This document shows, one piece after another, positions 59,315-64,000 of a stretch of DNA of 64,000 nt (its first letter is position 1; each line of letters begins with the position of its first letter). The notes under the pieces are model-generated. The model was not told the origin of the DNA. It searched no databases and worked only from the letters and a program-made list of their open reading frames with translations. Source of the stretch: Rosa chinensis (taxonomy: Eukaryota; Streptophyta; Magnoliopsida; Rosales; Rosaceae); assembly GCF_002994745.2 (NCBI RefSeq), contig NC_037094.1:2402001-2466000 (forward strand), in the 5' to 3' direction. A program made the position numbers and the translations under genes.

Positions 59315-60581
59315 CTAGTAAGACCAGGACCAAAAGGCATGATCTTCCACTGGGAACCCGAAATTACATGAATTTGCAGGAGGGTCTGTGTAATCAACAT
59401 CTTCAAGCTTCGGAAAGATGTATGGTGGCAATAGGGTTTTGCTCAAGTTGTCTTCTTCATCTTGGGAAAGATCAGACTGATCGGGTTCAAAAATATATGA
59501 AGAATCACCACGCTCTAAGAGAGAAGAGTGAACCCCATCGGTGTAATGTGAGCTATCCGAGTCAAATATATCACTCTTGACTGAGGTCAGATCTTCCTTA
59601 CATGCCACAACCGAGAGTTTGGATACTTCACCTTCGGAGGAGACCGATTCAGCAATTGGCATCTGCTGTGGTTCTTGATTTGATTTATTCGTATCCGATT
59701 GTTCTGAGTTTGCCATCTCTTCGTCTTTCAGCCGCAGCCTGTCCGATAGCTGAACAACCTGAGAAACAATTCGAACATAACAAATTGATAAGCTAAAAGC
59801 CACAAATGGACACACAAGGCAGTGAACCAATATAGAGATTACTAATGTATACCTCAGCTTTCAGCTTATCATTCTCTTTACAAATGCTATCGCAATCCGC
59901 CTTGAGACTATTATAGTCGGCTTGCAAAACATCATAGTCCTTCTCCAGCTGCTTTGTCTTCCACCTTGCGCGGCGGTTTTGGAACCAAATCGCAACCTGC
60001 CGAGGCTGCAAGCCAAGGTCTTTTGCAAGCAGGATCTTCCTTTCTGGTTCAAGCTTGTTTTCCAAGTCAAAGCTTTTCTCGAGGAACTGGACTTGATCAG
60101 CAGTTAGCCGCCTCTTCTTTCCAGGTTGATGAAAGTACTCATCGAATTCCTCATCACAATTGTCTTCGTGCTCGTATTGCTGGAACGCGGACCTCTTCAA
60201 TCCATTTCCTCTCCGAACACCTTCGAAACTCATCATGGATGAACCTGAATAAACACATAACATGTAAATTAGACCATTTCTTGCCATAATTCATGATGGG
60301 ATGATCACTATACAATTCTGAAATGATCAACACAACTACAGCCCAAATCAAACCTTTCTTGATTCATATATAAAACCAAACAATCAATCACATCCGACTT
60401 GATCCACAAAGACACGAAAAAGGAGTGAGAAAGTACCGAGAAAAGGAGAAGTAGATGAAACATTAGAGGACCCAGAAAGGAAGAGAGAATCCAGAGGCTC
60501 GGGAGCGCAAGAACCTCTCTGATTCTGAAGCAAAAACGAGGCACCACCGCTACTACTATAGACCCTCCCACCGCCGGCCAT
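59315..60581 (-). CDS. HAT5: class I HD-Zip transcription factor (HAT5/ATHB1-like)
   Basis: Three exons on the minus strand: 60581-60437, 60244-59853, 59758-59315; 981 nt, 326 residues, phases fit. The N-terminus [12 protein letters not shown]...FLLQNQRGS is typical of HAT5-like proteins. The homeodomain spans about 90-150 ([17 protein letters not shown], then the recognition helix [18 protein letters not shown]). A leucine zipper follows at about 151-192 (split by intron 2 at [11 protein letters not shown]). The C-terminus is acidic ([13 protein letters not shown]) and ends [11 protein letters not shown], the aromatic motif used for activation in class I members. It should dimerise and bind CAATNATTG in the nucleus. 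ATHB1 regulates hypocotyl growth and is under translational control by a uORF; a candidate is present here. Confidence 0.93.
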
Positions 60582-60697
60582 GTTTACTCTTTCAAATTTG
60601 TTTTAGTTCTATACTGGTTTTTGTTGAAAATTTAATCTGACATCACAGCCTGGTTTGAGACGATGATGATCCGAAGTCGGGTCCGAACTGAAAAGGC

Positions 60698-60778
60698 CTA
60701 AGCTTTGTGGCGAAAGAAGCTGGTGATGATGATTTCAGTGATGTGGGAAGTGTGGGAACAACGGCTGCTCACCCCCAT
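60698..60778 (-). promoter_or_regulatory. candidate conserved uORF in the HD-Zip leader
   Basis: An ATG at 60778 (minus strand) opens a 26-codon frame ending TAG at 60698, 116 bases before the main ATG. The peptide includes SRCSHTSHITEII and ends SFFRHKA, unlike random leader sequence. Arabidopsis ATHB1 is known to carry a conserved-peptide uORF (CPuORF33 group) that stalls ribosomes and limits translation. Whether this peptide is homologous was not checked. A second, 3-codon uORF lies at 60643-60632. Confidence 0.65.
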
Positions 60779-60861
60779 CACTCAGAATAAGGAGAAAGAG
60801 AGGTTCTTTAACCTTCTGGGTTTTGAAGAAGAAGTGCTCTCTCTGTGCAAAATGGAAAACT

Positions 60862-60905
60862 CAAGAGAGAGAGAGAGAGAGAGAGAGGGAGGGAGAGAGA
60901 GACAG
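60862..60905. repeat. (GA)n/(CT)n microsatellite in the HD-Zip leader
   Basis: About 20 GA units with GGG interruptions, lying in the likely 5' leader of the HD-Zip gene (CT on the sense strand), upstream of the uORF. CT tracts in leaders of this gene group are common. Confidence 0.85.
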
Positions 60906-61138
60906 AGTGTTTTCTTCTCTGAAGTTCTGAGCTCGATGATGCTAATATAGTAGAAGATGGACAGGATGAGGCTGTAATTGTAATCACGCCCTTCCTCACA
61001 AAAGCATCACATTCATATCACAAGTCATTAGTCATAATCCAATTAGAAAGCATCATTTTTTATTTTCTCTTCTTATCTTTTGGTATTTCAATTGAAGAAG
61101 TATTTGATATTGAATCTTTCTTGGAATAGAATGACATC

Positions 61139-61344
61139 GGTATAAGCGTGCTTGTGGTTGAACTTCAATCTAAGTTCGATTCTCGCTACCAATAGCTCTT
61201 TTGCGGAAAATCATACCTGAGGGCTGTGGTAACAGGTACATGTCTCACGTAGGTCTTTCAAGATTAAAGTTGTAAGTCTGCCCTAATGCGGAGGTGTAGG
61301 ATAGCCTTCCCCTCTAAACTTTTTGTAATAGAAAAAAAAAAAAA
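61139..61344 (+). mobile_element. tRNA-like SINE, copy 1
   Basis: Starts ggtataagcgtgcttgtggt, has a B-box-like gttcgattctc, a body homologous to the copy at 62608 (ctgtgg...acaggtacatgtctcac and ttaaagttgtaagtctg), and ends in an A-run (61331-61344). The target duplication is not clear and the head is eroded, so the start is approximate. Confidence 0.7.
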
Positions 61345-62607
61345 GACAAAACAAATCTCTTATTATTGTTTCTTGTCCTATATGATTTGATAGTTTAATA
61401 CTCTAATTGGTTGACAAGGCCTTGTCAAACTTACATTTAAAAATAAAAATACAAGTATTGGCCAAAAATAAATAAAAAATATTATATCTACAAAAGCTTA
61501 TGATGTACCGTTTTATCTAGTTGCATTAGTCTTCTCTTTATAAGTTAGAGGTCGTGATTTCGACTTACTGAATACTTTTTTTTCAAAAAAAAAAAAAGTG
61601 TGAATTGAAACTATGATCTTTACAATGTTGGAATTATAACTTACCAACATGTCACAGCTCACTAAAGACTTATCAGTTGTTAATGTAATTCTTTAGTTAT
61701 TGATGTAATAAAAAAAAATTAAAAAAAAACTTATAATCTATTAGCATAAACGGAGATCGTTGTTTAATTCCTGAGCTTAGCATACCAGAATCACCAATAT
61801 ATCATTGCAAACATAAGCTTAAAATATCAGTATCACTGTAAGCTAGTGTAACAATTAGTTGAAGAAACAAAATTTAAAATAAGTTGAGATATACATGAAA
61901 ATTATATCAAGCTATCAGAAAAAAATTTTTGTATGGAAAAACGTCTCTGCCGATTTTCATAAAAGTTATAAAATTCCTTTCCATGGAGAATATCATTCAT
62001 AAAGGAAAACAAGACGTGCAAACAACAATCTAAGGATTTTATAATTTTCTCCTAGCAAATACAAATCATAGCATTCAAGGATTTTCCTTTAGAATACAAA
62101 GTTAGAAAAATGAGAGCGTGGAACATATGGCAAGGGTACAACAGTAAATTAGCAGGGGGATGTGGGGTTTATGGAGATGAAAACGAGGCGCAGACACACA
62201 GTCTTCTGAGAAGAGAAAAAAACAAATGGGAATCCAGGACTACTGAGTTGGATTTTTCAGCTCGTGATTAAAAAAAGGCGCCGAGTCATGACTCGGAGAC
62301 TCGGGCCGAGTCACTCTGACTCCGACTCGCTCGCTGGGTGGTGCTACTCCCACCACTCAAATGGCTCGCGTTTCAACACGTCGGGCCCTCATTGGGACAC
62401 GTCTACATGATGCGGGTCCCGCCCTTGTCTCTCCGCCGCTGGTTTTTTATTTTCGCTTTTGCTCTCACTGCCGGCCGGGATCCTCTACTCCGGGTGATGT
62501 GTTCAAGTAATTATCTGCGTCTTTTTTCGCTTATAATTGACGAAAATTCTAATGTATAATTTTTACTCGTTTTATTTTCCTTCTTCTACTAAAATTTTAA
62601 ATTCTAA
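61345..62607. other. intergenic, no gene seen
   Basis: AT-rich to about 62150, with a SINE-like relic at 61510-61575, then a GC-rich stretch with the 16-bp palindrome at 62281 and dense gactc repeats (62281-62333). Possibly a promoter or CpG-rich island, but no coding gene follows. Confidence 0.4.
62281..62296. promoter_or_regulatory. perfect 16-bp palindrome with bZIP-like half-sites
   Basis: CCGAGTCATGACTCGG is its own reverse complement and contains two GAGTCA/TGACTC (GCN4-like bZIP) half-sites. It is followed by more gagtca, gactc and cgagtc phrases to 62333. Function inferred only. Confidence 0.4.
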
Positions 62608-62842
62608 CCAACTTGAATTGGTTGAGTTGGTATGGGTGTGCTTGTGGTGTGGTTGAGTCCTGATTCAAGTTCGATCTCCGTCGTCAACAATCATACCTTA
62701 GGTCGTGTGATATGTAAATTTTCTGTAGAAATCCATACCCAAATGCTGTGGAGACGAGTACGTGTCCCACTTCAGTCATTTGAAGTTGAGGTTGTAGGTC
62801 TGTCCTGATGATGCAGAGTTATATGATAACTTTTCTCTCTCC
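62608..62842 (+). mobile_element. tRNA-like SINE, copy 2, with 16-bp duplication
   Basis: Flanked by the perfect 16-bp repeat aaattttaaattctaa (62592-62607 and 62843-62858). The head has an A-box-like ttggttgagttggtatggg and a B-box-like ggttcaagttcgatctcc reading (caagttcgatctcc). The tail is T/C-rich (cttttctctctcc) rather than poly-A. Body homologous to 61139-61344. The 235-bp size fits a SINE. Confidence 0.85.
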
Positions 62843-62858
62843 AAATTTTAAATTCTAA

Positions 62859-64000
62859 ATAATAACCTATGATGTTGTAATGATAGCTTATTCATAAATT
62901 ATAGATAATTATCGATGATGTTGTAACTCCTTTTTAGTTTATACGGAGTTGCTAATATTATAACTTGTTTTGAACACAAACTTCTTCCCAAATGAATCTG
63001 AAATACAACTTCGTTTGTCTATCCAGTAATTATTTGGTTGGCGGACTAAAGATTTCAGATTATTTTTGCTGTATTCCTTTTCCAAATACCATATTACCTC
63101 AACCAAAAGAGGCTGTACCGATTTTTTTTTCCTAGAATTGATCTGCTTTCTTTTTGAATTGGTGACTAGATAATAGTTAGCTCATTTAGCTCACTGGTTT
63201 TTCATTTGCACTTGTTAAACAAGCCCATTATTGGTGCTGGACTTTCTGTGAGCTATCCAAAGCCCATGTAGGATCCAATGAGTAAAAGATCCATTTTGAT
63301 TCTTGATATATATGAACCCAATACAGTTGGTTCTCCCAGTAAGCAATCCTTTTTCCCTTTTCACCCAATAGACTCGGTTCTTATTTGAAATTTTGAATTC
63401 TTTGCTTCATTTTGTCATAATTAACTTTTAATCTTCCTTGCCTTCTATTTTTTAATCCAATGAGGTATGGGAAGAAGAAGAAAAAATTGTTTTTACAGAA
63501 CTCTTTTTCGTGATTTTTATGAGGTTGCAATTTCAGATTCATGATCATTGGATTATGAAGTTAAGATTGATCCACGTCCAAGCATGAAAAGTCTTGTACA
63601 TATTTTGAACATATTGAGTATTGGCCGTGTGAAGTATAAATGGAAAGTGACAACTCCAACTTGTGTGGAGTGCAGGGCTTGAACATGGCGTGAAAGCAAC
63701 GATCATGTTCAATGGAGGAGCACATTACCTTAGTGTGTAATATGCAGAATTTCTTTCAACCCTTTCATGTTGGTCACCACCTTTTGTCCTATGAATTTCT
63801 CTCTCAATTTTTCTATTCCACCGCTTTATAGGTTTCGAGTACTAGTTTTTCATCACTACCTCACTGTCCGATCCACCATCACATTGCTCTTGATTGCTCT
63901 CATGTTTTTTCACCCTCTTTTGCCATTTTGTTGGTTTTGGGATCATAAGTAAGGACATTTGCTGTTGGGTAGACACATTTCTGGTAGAACAAACTTTAGC
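62859..64000. other. intergenic, no gene seen
   Basis: AT-rich DNA to the end of the window. A 61-codon frame at 63767-63952 has no recognisable domain. Confidence 0.4.

Noticed and set aside
62338..62559. 73-codon frame in the GC-rich island
   Set aside because: No signal, domain or splice context; likely chance in GC-rich DNA.

Overview
The window is nuclear DNA of a flowering plant. The genes have many short introns with GT...AG borders, there are plant-type LTR, LINE, SINE, hAT, Mutator and PIF/Harbinger transposons, long AT/GA microsatellites, and no operons. Gene content and protein style suggest a eudicot, with Rosaceae as the best guess (inference only).

Region 1 (about 0.6-29.6 kb) is a graveyard of two tandem cytochrome P450 genes resembling the CYP88 family (ent-kaurenoic acid oxidase / beta-amyrin 11-oxidase type). 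Copy A has a solo LTR in exon 1, a 908-bp hAT in intron 1, and a 13.8-kb hAT-like insertion at the exon 2 / intron 2 border. That insertion itself holds a 7.3-kb LTR element of the gypsy type and a 2.2-kb solo LTR. Mutator-like elements follow, one carrying a captured ORC1 fragment. Copy B is split in the exon encoding helix I by a LINE-like retroposon with a 16-bp target duplication, and that retroposon is split by a gag-less Ty1/copia element with apparently identical LTRs.

Region 2 (31.6-35.2 kb) holds an intact 13-exon LRR receptor-like kinase of the Arabidopsis At5g62710 type. Region 3 (35-52 kb) is intergenic DNA with a short-chain dehydrogenase/reductase (SDR) cluster: two intact genes (39.6 and 51.0 kb) and one broken copy (48.1 kb), separated by a Mutator-like element, a retroposon with a nested solo LTR, and another solo LTR. 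Region 4 (52.6-54.3 kb) is a five-exon HPP-family membrane protein gene of the At5g62720 type. The kinase and HPP genes are, as I recall, neighbours in Arabidopsis, so the SDR cluster and transposons appear to have expanded inside a conserved gene pair. Region 5 (55.6-57.5 kb) is a 500-bp tandem duplication, one copy of which holds a PIF/Harbinger element with a TTA duplication. Region 6 (59.3-60.6 kb) is a three-exon class I HD-Zip gene (HAT5/ATHB1-like, minus strand) with a 26-codon upstream ORF in its leader. The last 3 kb have SINEs and no recognisable gene.

There is no sign of an operon, CRISPR array or bacterial-type system. The most notable content is the layered transposon history, the ORC1 capture, the candidate conserved uORF and the SDR cluster in a syntenic gap. 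All exon borders were worked out by eye from reading frames and splice dinucleotides, without transcript evidence.
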